Shown here: positions 25,078 to 33,019 of the stretch, in pieces
Layout of the letters: each line of letters opens with the position of its first letter
How positions within the stretch are numbered: the stretch's first letter is position 1
From: Paenibacillus zeisoli
GTDB lineage: Bacteria; Bacillota; Bacilli; Paenibacillales; Paenibacillaceae
Assembly (NCBI RefSeq): GCF_003994465.1
Contig: NZ_RZNX01000002.1
Span: 147,444-211,443 of the forward strand
Length of the DNA: 64,000 nucleotides
Reading direction: 5' to 3'
Made by a program: the position numbers and the translations under genes
The notes under the pieces: generated by a model
What the model saw: the letters and a program-made list of their open reading frames with translations, nothing else
The model's database searches: none
Told to the model about the DNA's origin: nothing

Positions 25078-26298
25078 TCATATAGATGCTTCCTTCCCCG
25101 CATGTCCGCGGTTCATCCACGAATGTACCCCAAAGGAACCTACAGACAAAGCCGCAATTATCACCGACAACCAGGCTACCGGACTAAGTCCGCCTGAGTC
25201 GTAGAGGACTCCCATTGCATATGGGCCGACCACCCTTCCGGCTACCCCCATCCCTCCAACCAGTCCTAAGTAGAACGGAGCGGCCTTACCCGTATGATCG
25301 GAGATGAAGGCAGGAATCGCCGGAGAGATCAGCATTTCTCCGAAAGTAGTCAGTACCATCGCCATGATCAGAACCGGGTAAGACTGCACACTGAGAATGC
25401 AGATATAACCGAGCATGTAGAATACTGCACTTCCAAGCATTTGCGATTGCGGGGTTCCAGCTAAAATCTTCTTAAGCCAGCTGATGAAGGGCTGTCCCGC
25501 AAAAATTAATATTCCGTTCAGGGTCCACAGAATACTGTAATTCCATTCCGGAAGTCCTGCTGAAATTGTGAATGGAGCCACGCCATTATTCCAGATGCTA
25601 TTCCCAAGCCACAAGAAGAAAGAGCCTGTCCCCATGAAGAAATATACCGGGTACCTCCGGATTAACTTCATCACTCTTTCCTCCGAATGTGATTGCCTGC
25701 GTCTTTCAAGATGAAGACCACCCTGATTTTTCTCTGCTTTGTTCAAATACAAATAAAAGAAACCCGCGAATATAAGTGATGTCAGTCCATTCATCACAAA
25801 GCTCAAATTATAGGAAATCTGAGCAAGCACGCCGCTAAGTGAGGTACCCAAAGCTACGCCGATATTGTTGGCTACATAGATGATATTGAACAATTCCCCG
25901 CGCCGGTCCGCAAATCGAAAACCGACAAAGGCTTGTATGGCCGGCATCGATAAAGCATTGCAAAAACCGACCATCAGCATCAATAGCATAAAGATCTCAA
26001 AATGCTTACTTGCAAGCGGTAGCAGCCCAAGAGCCAGCGCATTGAGTGCTAGGGACCCCACAATCAGCCGCTTAACTCCCACCCGGTAATAAAGAGTCCC
26101 GCCCAGCACCTGGCCAGCAATTCCGCCGAGTGACTGTACCAGAATCGCAAGCCCTGCGTCGGTCATACTATGCCCCAGCTCTTTGAAAATATACATTGTA
26201 ATCAGCGGCCACATCAAAGCACTCCCTGCCGCATTGATCAGGCTGGCCAACAGAAAGACTTTCACTTCTCCCGGATAAGTCTGCAACCATCTCATCAC
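25078..26298 (-). CDS. MFS transporter, drug:H+ antiporter-like
   Basis: About 405 aa with 12 predicted helices. The loop 2-3 motif appears as GGIAGQVLGGTLYYRVGVKRLIV near residue 60-80, and the N-terminal half is typical of the DHA1-like MFS group. The start is the GTG at 26298 or ATG at 26295, behind GGGAG. Upstream on the same strand lie a hairpin terminator (26351-26376) and a possible 20-codon reading frame, which might form an attenuator, although the hairpin may simply end the molybdopterin oxidoreductase transcript. Substrate unknown. Confidence 0.8.
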   Translation of the reverse strand: MMRWLQTYPGEVKVFLLASLINAAGSALMWPLITMYIFKELGHSMTDAGLAILVQSLGGIAGQVLGGTLYYRVGVKRLIVGSLALNALALGLLPLASKHFEIFMLLMLMVGFCNALSMPAIQAFVGFRFADRRGELFNIIYVANNIGVALGTSLSGVLAQISYNLSFVMNGLTSLIFAGFFYLYLNKAEKNQGGLHLERRRQSHSEERVMKLIRRYPVYFFMGTGSFFLWLGNSIWNNGVAPFTISAGLPEWNYSILWTLNGILIFAGQPFISWLKKILAGTPQSQMLGSAVFYMLGYICILSVQSYPVLIMAMVLTTFGEMLISPAIPAFISDHTGKAAPFYLGLVGGMGVAGRVVGPYAMGVLYDSGGLSPVAWLSVIIAALSVGSFGVHSWMNRGHAGKEASI

Positions 26299-26350
26299 CT
26301 ATGACACTCCCATCTGTCTCTTGAAGCCAAGTCTGCAATTAAGCAAAAGC

Positions 26351-26376
26351 AAAAAGGAACCCCGCGGGGCTCCTTT
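26351..26376 (-). terminator. Intrinsic terminator between molybdopterin oxidoreductase and MFS gene
   Basis: On the minus strand AAAGGAGCCCCGCGGGGTTCC folds on its CCCCGCGGGG core with AAAGGA/TCCTTT arms, followed by TTTTTGC. Confidence 0.8.
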
Positions 26377-26385
26377 CGAGGACAT

Positions 26386-26448
26386 TTATAATATCCAAAC
26401 GCCTATTTCAATCGTCAGTCTTCTGCCCAGGTTAACAGTATCCTTCAT
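26386..26448 (-). CDS. Possible 20-codon leader peptide or small ORF ahead of an MFS gene
   Basis: An ATG at 26448 opens 20 codons (MKDTVNLGRR...) ending in TAA at 26388-26386, with AGGAG eight bases upstream. It sits immediately before the terminator at 26376-26351 and the MFS start. Leader-peptide attenuation is known for some drug transporters and resistance genes. I see no clear alternative antiterminator pairing, so it may be a chance frame. Confidence 0.25.
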   Translation of the reverse strand: MKDTVNLGRRLTIEIGVWIL

Positions 26449-26516
26449 AACCATCGCTCCTGCAAGCACATAGGCTGACGCTTTACATCATTAACATGCA
26501 GTGTCAGAGAAGCCCT

Positions 26517-28589
26517 TCAGTTCCGCTTCACATCCACTACTGTGGAGAAGAAAGTAGCTCCTCCTCCCATGTCCGCCAAACGGCTCGGGGTAAGCGCATT
26601 GGCGCGCTGTCTCCCGCCATCCGCTTCCCACCACAGCCCCGGGCTGACTACTATACCCGGGAGCATTTTGGCTGTGACTACTGCTTTGACAACAAAGCTG
26701 CCGCGGTCATTCCAAACCATGACCCTATCGCCATCATCAATCCCCCTAGGCTGTGCATCCTCCGGATGAATCTGCAAGGTCGGTTCCTTCTCGAGCGACA
26801 TTAGCTTCGGGACATTGGCGAAGGTAGAATTCAGGAAGCTGTGATTCGGCGGAGAAATGAACATCAGCGGATAGGCCGCCTCCTGGTCTGGGCGTCGCTG
26901 TCCATCATAGCCCTCATGCAGCGGGACATAAGTCGGAAGCGGCGGCAGACCCGCCTCGGCCAGCTGCGCGGAGAACAGCTCAATTTTGCCGGATGGAGTC
27001 GTCAGCCGTTCCAGATAGTGCGCCCGTTCCTCCATATTAAGCTGTACGAACCTACGATCCTTCAGCGCTTCGTAAGTAACGCCTTTAAGGTATGGGTTAT
27101 CTTCATACTGGAGCGCAGCCTGAATCATTTCAGATTCCGTCTCCTTGAAAGCCTCCTCCTCAAAGCCCATGGCCTCAGCCAGCAGCTTGAAGGTCTCCAC
27201 ATTGCTTTTGCTCTCCCCGATCGCGGGGATTACCGGTTCCTGAAGCTGCACATAAGTATGCCAGTACGATGTATACAGGTCCGTATTCTCAAAGGTTGAA
27301 GTGGCTGGCAGCACTATATCTGCGTATTTGGCCGTATCTGTGATGAACAGGTCATGAACGACGGTGAACAGATCTTCGCGCAGCAGCCCCTGTTCAACCT
27401 TATTTGTCTCTGGGGCCACCACAGCCGGGTTGGCACAGTAGACGAATAAGGCATGAATCGGAGGATCCAGCTTCAGCAGAACGTCGCCCAGCTGATTCAT
27501 ACTCACGATTCTCGCGTCCGGGTTCGGCCGCAGATCAGGCCGTTCGAGGGCCTTGCTGTCCACGGTTCCATATGGCCCGTTGGATTTAAAAGCTCCGCCC
27601 CCTTTAACCAGCCATTGACCGGTCAGTGCAGGCAGACAGGTGATGGTTCTGACGGTCATCCCGCCATTGTCATGATGCTGAAGTCCATTGCCAATGTGAA
27701 TATAAGCCGGGGAAGTCTCCCCGTATAACAAGGCAAGCTTCACAATATCTTCCGCAGACACACCTGTAATAGAGGAGACAAGCTCCGGTGTATACTCCCG
27801 AACATGCTCACGCAGCTCCTCATGACCTACGGTATATTGGGCCATGAACGCCTCATTTACCAGCCCCCGGTCGAACAGGACATGCATCATGCCTAAAGCA
27901 AGGGCACTGTCTGTTCCCGGATACAGCGGAATGAACCAATCGGCTCGCTCTCCAGTCCGGTTGCGGTGCACATCGATCACAACCAGCTTGGCCCCCCGCT
28001 TGCGCGCTTTCTCAATGATTGGAATCATATGCATATTGGTGCTTACAATATTGCCGCCCCATACAATGAAGAGCTCAGCCTCCGCAGCATCCTCCGGAAT
28101 TGTTCCTCCGCCGAATCCCATCGTGTACTTGAACCCCGCATTGCCCGCGGCATTGCAAATTCCCTGCTGGAGCCTGGTTGACCCAATCCGGTTGAAGAAC
28201 CTCCGATCCATGCCATCAACACTGAGAATACCCATATTGCCATAGAAGCTGTAGGGAAGTATAGTCTCGGGTCCATGCTCAGTGATCAACGCTTTGTATC
28301 TGAACGCAATCTCCGTTACAGCTTCCTCCCAGGAGATCCGCTTGAATTTGCCCTCTCCCTTCGCACCTACACGCCTCAGCGGATAGAGCACCCGCTCGGA
28401 ATGATATATCCGTTCCGTCATATTCCGGACTTTATTACATATGGCCCCCCCAGTAATCGGATGGTCGGGGTTGCCGGTTACTTTGACAATTCTTCCTTGT
28501 TCTTTATGCAGTAATAACCCGCAGGTATCCGGGCAATCCAGTGGACACACTGCGGGGAATATTCCATTCTCTTGTTCTATCAAGCTCAT
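26517..28589 (-). CDS. Molybdopterin-dependent oxidoreductase, DMSO-reductase superfamily (YoaE-like)
   Basis: 690 aa from the ATG at 28589 (AAAGGGAG just upstream; a TTG six bases on has better spacing). The N-terminus binds a 4Fe-4S cluster (C-PLD-C-PDT-C-G, then C about 27 residues later in GGAICNK). The catalytic domain follows, with QGIC-NAAGNAG near residue 145 offering a Cys as possible molybdenum ligand. The last 110 residues are the cofactor-binding barrel (IHPEDAQPRGIDDGDRVMVWNDRGSF). No ferredoxin-like or membrane-anchor partner is adjacent, so it is probably a soluble single-subunit enzyme resembling B. subtilis YoaE. Substrate unknown. The torD, moaA and mobA genes at 10.6-13.4 kb would support its maturation. 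Confidence 0.85.
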   Translation of the reverse strand: MSLIEQENGIFPAVCPLDCPDTCGLLLHKEQGRIVKVTGNPDHPITGGAICNKVRNMTERIYHSERVLYPLRRVGAKGEGKFKRISWEEAVTEIAFRYKALITEHGPETILPYSFYGNMGILSVDGMDRRFFNRIGSTRLQQGICNAAGNAGFKYTMGFGGGTIPEDAAEAELFIVWGGNIVSTNMHMIPIIEKARKRGAKLVVIDVHRNRTGERADWFIPLYPGTDSALALGMMHVLFDRGLVNEAFMAQYTVGHEELREHVREYTPELVSSITGVSAEDIVKLALLYGETSPAYIHIGNGLQHHDNGGMTVRTITCLPALTGQWLVKGGGAFKSNGPYGTVDSKALERPDLRPNPDARIVSMNQLGDVLLKLDPPIHALFVYCANPAVVAPETNKVEQGLLREDLFTVVHDLFITDTAKYADIVLPATSTFENTDLYTSYWHTYVQLQEPVIPAIGESKSNVETFKLLAEAMGFEEEAFKETESEMIQAALQYEDNPYLKGVTYEALKDRRFVQLNMEERAHYLERLTTPSGKIELFSAQLAEAGLPPLPTYVPLHEGYDGQRRPDQEAAYPLMFISPPNHSFLNSTFANVPKLMSLEKEPTLQIHPEDAQPRGIDDGDRVMVWNDRGSFVVKAVVTAKMLPGIVVSPGLWWEADGGRQRANALTPSRLADMGGGATFFSTVVDVKRN

Positions 28590-28747
28590 CTCTCCCTTTA
28601 CCCTGCTCAAATCTATCATAAAGGGAGATCTAGCCGACTGCAAAAAAATTATTCATATCCGTTTCAACTTCAGACAGGGGAGGTAATATAAGTTAAAGTG
28701 CATTTGTTCTTTGAACTGATCATCTCGATTCAAAGGACACTCCCTGA

Positions 28748-28798
28748 ATTCAGCATAAAACAAGGTTACTCCCCCTAACCCTGCTTTATGCTGAATTT
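28748..28798. terminator. Strong hairpin with a T-run on the plus strand
   Basis: AATTCAGCATAAA and TTTATGCTGAATT close a stem with inner GGTTA/TAACC pairing, followed by TTTTTTG on the plus strand. Both flanking genes are on the minus strand, so it may serve the formate/nitrite gene weakly or end an unseen plus-strand transcript. The gap 28590-28747 holds only a doubtful 26-codon frame (28698-28778, plus). Confidence 0.7.
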
Positions 28799-28823
28799 TT
28801 TGTATTTTCAGAAAACTTAAAAT

Positions 28824-29660
28824 TTATACCGCACTCTTACGTAAAGGCTCTGTGCCCCTGGACTCCTGCGGGGCGACGACGATTTTCTCACCGTTGTTCC
28901 GCAGATAGGCGATGTAATAGGCCGCAGCAACGAAGACGGATCCTCCTACCAGGTTCCCGAGCCATACCGGAACGAAGTTACCGAAGTATTGGGCCCAAGT
29001 ATAATGACCTGCGAAGATCGCTGCCGGAATCAGGAACATATTGGCTACTACGTGCTGGAATCCGATGGCCACGAAGGACATGGTCGGGAACCAGATGGCG
29101 AGGATTTTGCCGCTCATGTTATCAGCTCCGTAGGATAACCATACCGCAAGCGCCACCAACCAGTTACAACCGATCCCGGATACAAAAGCTTCAACAAAGG
29201 TCGCATCTAGCTTGTGACCCGCCATCTCCACAGTCTTGGCCAGATAAGGTCCGGTCTCTGTCAGCCCAGCTACATGGCCGAAGAAATAAGCTACGAATAG
29301 AGCACCGAGAAAGTTGCTTATCGTAATTAGAATAATATTCACGGCACCCTCACGAAGCGTGATCTTTCTGGCCATCCTGGCAAGGGGGACCGCCATCATA
29401 TTCCCGGTCAGCAGCTCTCCTCCCGCCAGCAGCACCAGAATTAGCCCGACGGGGAATACGGATGCTCCAATAAAAGTAGCAAAGCTGCCCCAAGCCTTCG
29501 GTGCACTCGCAATCACACGTATATCAAGCAGAAATCCCAGGGCAATGAATGCTCCCGCCAAAAATCCAAGAATCAACATCGTAACCAACTTGTTATGCGC
29601 TTTGTGTGTGCCATTCTGAACCGTTATCTCTGCAATTTGGTTCGGTTTATAATAAGCCAT
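28824..29660 (-). CDS. Formate/nitrite transporter family channel
   Basis: 278 aa, six membrane helices with the FNT fold. Signature segments include GAFIALGFLLDI near residue 35, FPVGLILVLLAGGELLTGNM near 70-89 and LVALAVWLSYGADNMSGKILAIWFP near 165-190, which contains the central-gate His-substitute region. FNT proteins move formate, nitrite or hydrosulfide. In B. subtilis the FNT gene ywcJ belongs to the Rex regulon. GAGGGAGG precedes the ATG. A Rex/FNR-type palindrome lies at 29750-29765. It sits between a molybdoenzyme and an NADH oxidase gene, which fits anaerobic or redox duty. Confidence 0.92.
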   Translation of the reverse strand: MAYYKPNQIAEITVQNGTHKAHNKLVTMLILGFLAGAFIALGFLLDIRVIASAPKAWGSFATFIGASVFPVGLILVLLAGGELLTGNMMAVPLARMARKITLREGAVNIILITISNFLGALFVAYFFGHVAGLTETGPYLAKTVEMAGHKLDATFVEAFVSGIGCNWLVALAVWLSYGADNMSGKILAIWFPTMSFVAIGFQHVVANMFLIPAAIFAGHYTWAQYFGNFVPVWLGNLVGGSVFVAAAYYIAYLRNNGEKIVVAPQESRGTEPLRKSAV

Positions 29661-29703
29661 CGCAAAGGCCTCCCTCAGTAGATTTATCTCTCACTCCAAT
29701 CTT

Positions 29704-29765
29704 ATTGTAGTGCGTGCCCCCGGCGTAAAAAGTAACAAAAGTCATAGTTAGTGAATATTTTCACA
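29704..29765 (-). promoter_or_regulatory. Candidate promoter of the formate/nitrite gene with Rex/FNR-type site
   Basis: AGTGAATATTTTCACA at 29750-29765 has GTGAA-N4-TTCAC symmetry. A TACAAT -10 lies at 29709-29704 on the minus strand with a poor -35. The palindrome is then centred about 60 bp upstream of the start, a class I activator position, which favours an FNR-type activator; Rex would more often overlap the core promoter. Confidence 0.5.
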
Positions 29766-29790
29766 TATTTAATAGCTTGATATCTGTATG

Positions 29791-29824
29791 AAAAAAGCCG
29801 CCCTCCCTTTCGGGAAGACAGCTT
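29791..29824 (-). terminator. Intrinsic terminator after the NADH oxidase gene
   Basis: On the minus strand CTTCCC-GAAA-GGGAG with outer AAGC/GCTT pairing is followed by TTTTTTC. Confidence 0.65.
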
Positions 29825-29853
29825 GAGGTGTAAGTTAGCAATGGTTAACAGGA

Positions 29854-31215
29854 TTATACGTGAGCGGGCTCTTTCGATGGCACAGGAGGAAGCGCCTGAA
29901 GTCCTGCGGTGTTCAAGAAATTCCATGGCTTGTTATAATGCGGCTGGAAGAAGAAGTCGATAAAGGCCAGCTGCTCCATCTTCATATTGTTCTGAACGCA
30001 GACCGAGATCGTATTGATCGACTGGGTAAGATCAGCCTTCGACATGAGCTGCGCCCCGAGAATGCGCCGGGTTTCCTTTTCAAAAACCACTTTCAGCTTA
30101 ACGGGTTCATGTGTAGGCATGAATTCAGGGCGGTAGTTCTCATTGATGATGACTGCTTCTGCATCGATCCCAGCCTCTTTTGCCGCCACTTCGGTCAGGC
30201 CAGTTCCGGCAATGTTATCTTCATAAATCTTAATACCCGAAGTCCCCTGAGTTCCCATGTACGAAACGGTAGGCTCTACCAGGTTACGAGCCACAAGTGT
30301 ACCCATACGAACCGCATTAGTTGCCAGCGGAATATAAGCATGCTTCTTGGTTGGATTATAGAAGACCGCGCAGCTGTCGCCAGCGGCATACACATTCTTC
30401 TTACTCGTCTGCATGAACTCATCCACGATGATCGCACCGTTATCCAGCATATCCACTTGGCCTTTCAGGAGGCCCGTATTCGGGCGGAAGCCGATACACA
30501 TGATGACAAGATCCGCGTCATATTCACCCTTGGAAGTTACGACTTTAGTGACATTGCCATTCTCCCCTTCGAACCGGGTTACTTTCTCCCCAAGCGCAAG
30601 CTTGATGTCATGTTCCTCCAGGTTCTTCTCGATGGCATCAGTAAATTCCGGATCCAGGTATTTGCTGAGAATGCGTTCTTCAGCATCAATCAGGGTGACT
30701 TTCTTGCCATTCAACTGAAAGGCTTCAACCAGCTCCACTCCGATATATCCGGCGCCCACAACCACGATATTGCGCGATTTCTCAGCTTTCTCGATAATCG
30801 TGTTGGAATGATTCCAGTTCTTCGAGAGAACAATATTATTAAGCTCACTTCCTTCAAATTTAGGTACAATCGGCCATGAACCGGTAGTTACGATGAGCTT
30901 GTCATAGCTGTCCTCAAACTCTTCACCGGTCTGAAGGTTACGTGCAACCAGCACGCTCCGGTCCGTATCTACACTTACCACCTCATGAAGCATCTTCGTA
31001 TTCACACCAAGCTCTGCAAGCTGCTCAGGCGAAGAGTAGAAAAGGCCCTGCGGGTCTTTGACCATACCACCTACATAGAGTGCGATCCCGCAAGATAAGA
31101 AGGAAATATTGTCATTGCGTTCATACACAGTGATCTCGGCCTCCGGATACAACTTGGCGGTGTTAACAATGGCTGCGGTTCCTGCATGGGTACATCCGAT
31201 AACTGCTACTTTCAT
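29854..31215 (-). CDS. NADH oxidase / CoA-disulfide-reductase-like flavoprotein
   Basis: 453 aa from the ATG at 31215, behind GGAGGAGGAA; the frame is open a little further upstream. FAD-binding motif VAVIGCTHAGTAA at the N-terminus, NAD-binding VVVGAGYIGVELVEAF near residue 155-170, and an FAD-binding YAAGD near 285. The single redox cysteine is C42 in SFLSCGI, the position used by water-forming NADH oxidases and related peroxidases and CoA-disulfide reductases. It would regenerate NAD+ using oxygen. Three GTGAA-N4-TTCAC-type sites in its promoter region match NADH-sensing Rex control. Exact acceptor is not fixed by the motif. Confidence 0.85.
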   Translation of the reverse strand: MKVAVIGCTHAGTAAIVNTAKLYPEAEITVYERNDNISFLSCGIALYVGGMVKDPQGLFYSSPEQLAELGVNTKMLHEVVSVDTDRSVLVARNLQTGEEFEDSYDKLIVTTGSWPIVPKFEGSELNNIVLSKNWNHSNTIIEKAEKSRNIVVVGAGYIGVELVEAFQLNGKKVTLIDAEERILSKYLDPEFTDAIEKNLEEHDIKLALGEKVTRFEGENGNVTKVVTSKGEYDADLVIMCIGFRPNTGLLKGQVDMLDNGAIIVDEFMQTSKKNVYAAGDSCAVFYNPTKKHAYIPLATNAVRMGTLVARNLVEPTVSYMGTQGTSGIKIYEDNIAGTGLTEVAAKEAGIDAEAVIINENYRPEFMPTHEPVKLKVVFEKETRRILGAQLMSKADLTQSINTISVCVQNNMKMEQLAFIDFFFQPHYNKPWNFLNTAGLQALPPVPSKEPAHV

Positions 31216-31277
31216 GATTTCTTCCTCCTCCATATTTATCAGCAAAATGTATTAATTCGTTAGGTTATTCGTCTTAT

Positions 31278-31364
31278 TGTGAAAAAGTTCACTTTCAAAT
31301 CTGTGATCTTGTGAATTAATTCACCTTATGATGCTATTATAGTGTGATTTTTTTCACATTACAA
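31278..31364 (-). promoter_or_regulatory. NADH oxidase promoter with three Rex/FNR-type palindromes
   Basis: A minus-strand promoter TTGTAA (31364-31359) and TATAAT (31341-31336) has a 17-bp spacer. Three palindromes are present: TGTGATTTTTTTCACA at 31343-31358 lies inside that spacer, TTGTGAATTAATTCAC at 31309-31324 near +11, and TTGTGAAAAAGTTCAC at 31277-31292 near +43. The last two match the Rex core TTGTGAA-N4-TTCAC. All positions suit repression. FNR boxes look alike, so identity is not settled. Confidence 0.7.
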
Positions 31365-31629
31365 TAGGTTGATACGTTATTCACATAACGTTCACAATAC
31401 ACCGCTTTTTTGCCCTTATTTGTAGTTGCGCAATTCCAAGCATAATATGGAGGTTCCTGGTCGCTGCTTCTTAGCTGAAGCCGCTGTATACCTAGTCTCT
31501 CCGCAGAGCCTGCGGCCTATCCTCTTCCTGATTTCTTTTAAAAGGGGGATTATGCGGGTAATGGAATGAATACAGGGAAAGATTAATATTGAATTATGTG
31601 ACGTGAATTCTGATAAGGAGGCCGGGTTC

Positions 31630-32286
31630 ATGAAAACCATTTTTGTTGCCGGGGCACACGGAGGAACGGGAAGACGGATTGTTCGTGATTTGATCAATGC
31701 AGGATACCGTGTGCATGGATTGGTAAGAACAGAAGAACAAGCAGCAGCTATTCGGGAGACGGGCGCTGAACCTTTTATCGGAGATCTGAACGGGGTGTTC
31801 TCAGATGGGCTTAAGGGAGCGGATGCGGTGATCTGTGCGGTAGGCTCTGGTGCCTCAGGCAATCCGGAAGAAGTCGACCATTTGGGGACAGTACGGCTCA
31901 TTGAGCAATCCATGCTGGATGGCGTGGACCGGTTCGTTCTGATCAGTTCGATCGGCACCCTTGCTCCTGAGCAAATGCCGGAGTTGCTGAAGCCCTTCCT
32001 GCTTGCCAAACGGCGTGCTGAGAAGGTGTTGGAGGAGAGCAAACTGAACCACACCATTATTCGTCCGGGTGGACTCACGAATGAACCTTCAACCGGGCGG
32101 GTGAAGGCAACTATTGGAGTTACACAGTCTGGACGAATCTCCAGAGATGATGTTGCCAAGGCGGCGGTTCTCGCCCTGTCCCTCCCCCAGACCGAATCCT
32201 GCGAGTTCGAAATCGTTGAAGGGGACGTCCCTCTGGAAGAAGCACTAATGCAGCTTAGCTCCCTACAGAAGGATCGCTCCGAATAA
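31630..32286 (+). CDS. NAD(P)-binding Rossmann-fold protein (atypical SDR, YhfK-like)
   Basis: 218 aa from the ATG at 31630, with AAGGAGG eight bases upstream. GAHGGTGRRIVRDLI near residue 7-21 is the dinucleotide-binding glycine motif. VISS-type strand (DRFVLISSIGT) and a later HTIIRPGGLTNEP are typical of the NAD-epimerase-like atypical SDR group with YhfK/YwnB. No catalytic Tyr-x3-Lys is visible, so a regulatory or NADP-sensing role is as likely as an enzyme. The 31365-31629 gap upstream holds no other gene; a small CCGCAG/CTGCGG hairpin lies near 31500. Confidence 0.8.
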   Translation: MKTIFVAGAHGGTGRRIVRDLINAGYRVHGLVRTEEQAAAIRETGAEPFIGDLNGVFSDGLKGADAVICAVGSGASGNPEEVDHLGTVRLIEQSMLDGVDRFVLISSIGTLAPEQMPELLKPFLLAKRRAEKVLEESKLNHTIIRPGGLTNEPSTGRVKATIGVTQSGRISRDDVAKAAVLALSLPQTESCEFEIVEGDVPLEEALMQLSSLQKDRSE

Positions 32287-32307
32287 GTAAAGTTTCCTCT
32301 CATGACA

Positions 32308-32342
32308 AATAAGCCGTCTCCCTTCAAGGGATGCGGCTTATT
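32308..32342. terminator. Bidirectional intrinsic terminator
   Basis: AATAAGCCG (32308-32316) and CGGCTTATT (32334-32342) pair, with CCCTT/AAGGG inside. It lies between two convergent genes. Confidence 0.75.
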
Positions 32343-32376
32343 ACTTGTCACTTGGCCAAAGGAGACTGGATCAACA

Positions 32377-32787
32377 TCAATGGCCTCTATGCTTGTCCTT
32401 GGCCTTCTGCCGTGCGATTTCCCGCTTGCGCTCCTTCAGTTCTTCGCGCTGCGCCTTGCCAATCACCCGCTTCAGCTGCTTGCGCTGCTCCATCTGCAGC
32501 TTAATCGCCTGCTCGGCATAAGTCCCCACGCCATGAGATCTGCTCTCTTCGGCTGCAAGCCTCTGCAGCCGCTTGGGATTCACCCGGCGAGTGGGGAGCT
32601 GCTTGCCTTCCACTTCGGCCGTCATCGATTCCATCAGCGCAGCCAGATGCTCACTGATGAATTCAAGCACCTCGGCATCTGCCGGTTCGGAGCCGAACAC
32701 ATACCGGCCGGCCCGGACTTTGCCACCGGCCTCCTCCTGCACTACACCTACCCAATATGGACCTTCGTAATACACTGTTAACTTCAT
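32377..32787 (-). CDS. yjdF: YjdF-family protein (DUF2992)
   Basis: 136 aa. The N-terminus MKLTVYYEGPYWVGVVQEE and the strongly basic, Lys/Arg/Glu-rich helical C-terminus (KLQMEQRKQLKRVIGKAQ) are those of B. subtilis YjdF, whose biochemical role is not settled. The family is best known for the yjdF riboswitch upstream, which responds to azaaromatic compounds. Here too the leader is long (about 140 nt) and structured, and a GAGGGGG ribosome binding site at 32803-32797 can pair with an upstream CCCCCTC. The gene is monocistronic. Confidence 0.8.
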   Translation of the reverse strand: MKLTVYYEGPYWVGVVQEEAGGKVRAGRYVFGSEPADAEVLEFISEHLAALMESMTAEVEGKQLPTRRVNPKRLQRLAAEESRSHGVGTYAEQAIKLQMEQRKQLKRVIGKAQREELKERKREIARQKAKDKHRGH

Positions 32788-32928
32788 ACCTGTTAACCCC
32801 CTCTGTTCTTACGAAAGCGAGGGACATCCCGAGGGGGGAAGGTTACTGCTCCCTTACAGTTGAGCGGATGACACGCTTATGACCATAGAGAGGTCCGGAC
32901 TACCAACCGGACTGTGTTTTTACGCCTT
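32788..32928 (-). ncRNA. Structured leader of yjdF, candidate yjdF (azaaromatic) riboswitch
   Basis: About 140 nt between a predicted start near 32928 and the yjdF ATG. GTCCGG/CCGGAC forms a hairpin at 32893-32912, AGCG/CGCT another at about 32863-32875, and CCCCCTC (32837-32831, minus strand) can pair with the ribosome binding site GAGGGGG (32803-32797), closing a small GGGA-TG-TCCC hairpin. This is the layout of a translational switch. I base the name on gene association and fold, not on a covariance match. Confidence 0.5.
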
Positions 32929-32934
32929 CATGGT

Positions 32935-32964
32935 TATGATACGAAAAAGCACGTGCAGCTGCAA
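32935..32964 (-). promoter_or_regulatory. Promoter of the yjdF leader
   Basis: On the minus strand TTGCAG (32964-32959) and TATCAT (32940-32935) are 18 bp apart, placing the start near 32928. Confidence 0.5.
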
Positions 32965-32980
32965 TCCGTATTTCCAAAAG

Positions 32981-33019
32981 AAAAAGGACCGCTGCAGTGC
33001 GTGCAGAACGATCCTTTAT
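32981..33019 (-). terminator. Intrinsic terminator after the FhuF-like gene
   Basis: On the minus strand AAAGGAT...CTGCA-loop-TGCAG...TCCTTTTTC; it overlaps the last bases of the gene ending at 33016. Confidence 0.75.

Noticed and set aside
29860..30879. 339-aa plus-strand frame opposite the NADH oxidase gene
   Set aside because: Antisense shadow; the minus-strand frame has intact FAD and NAD motifs and the catalytic cysteine.
31416..32351. 311-aa minus-strand frame over the NAD-binding protein gene
   Set aside because: Low-complexity Ser/Arg-rich shadow of the plus-strand gene, which has a glycine-rich nucleotide-binding motif and a strong ribosome site.
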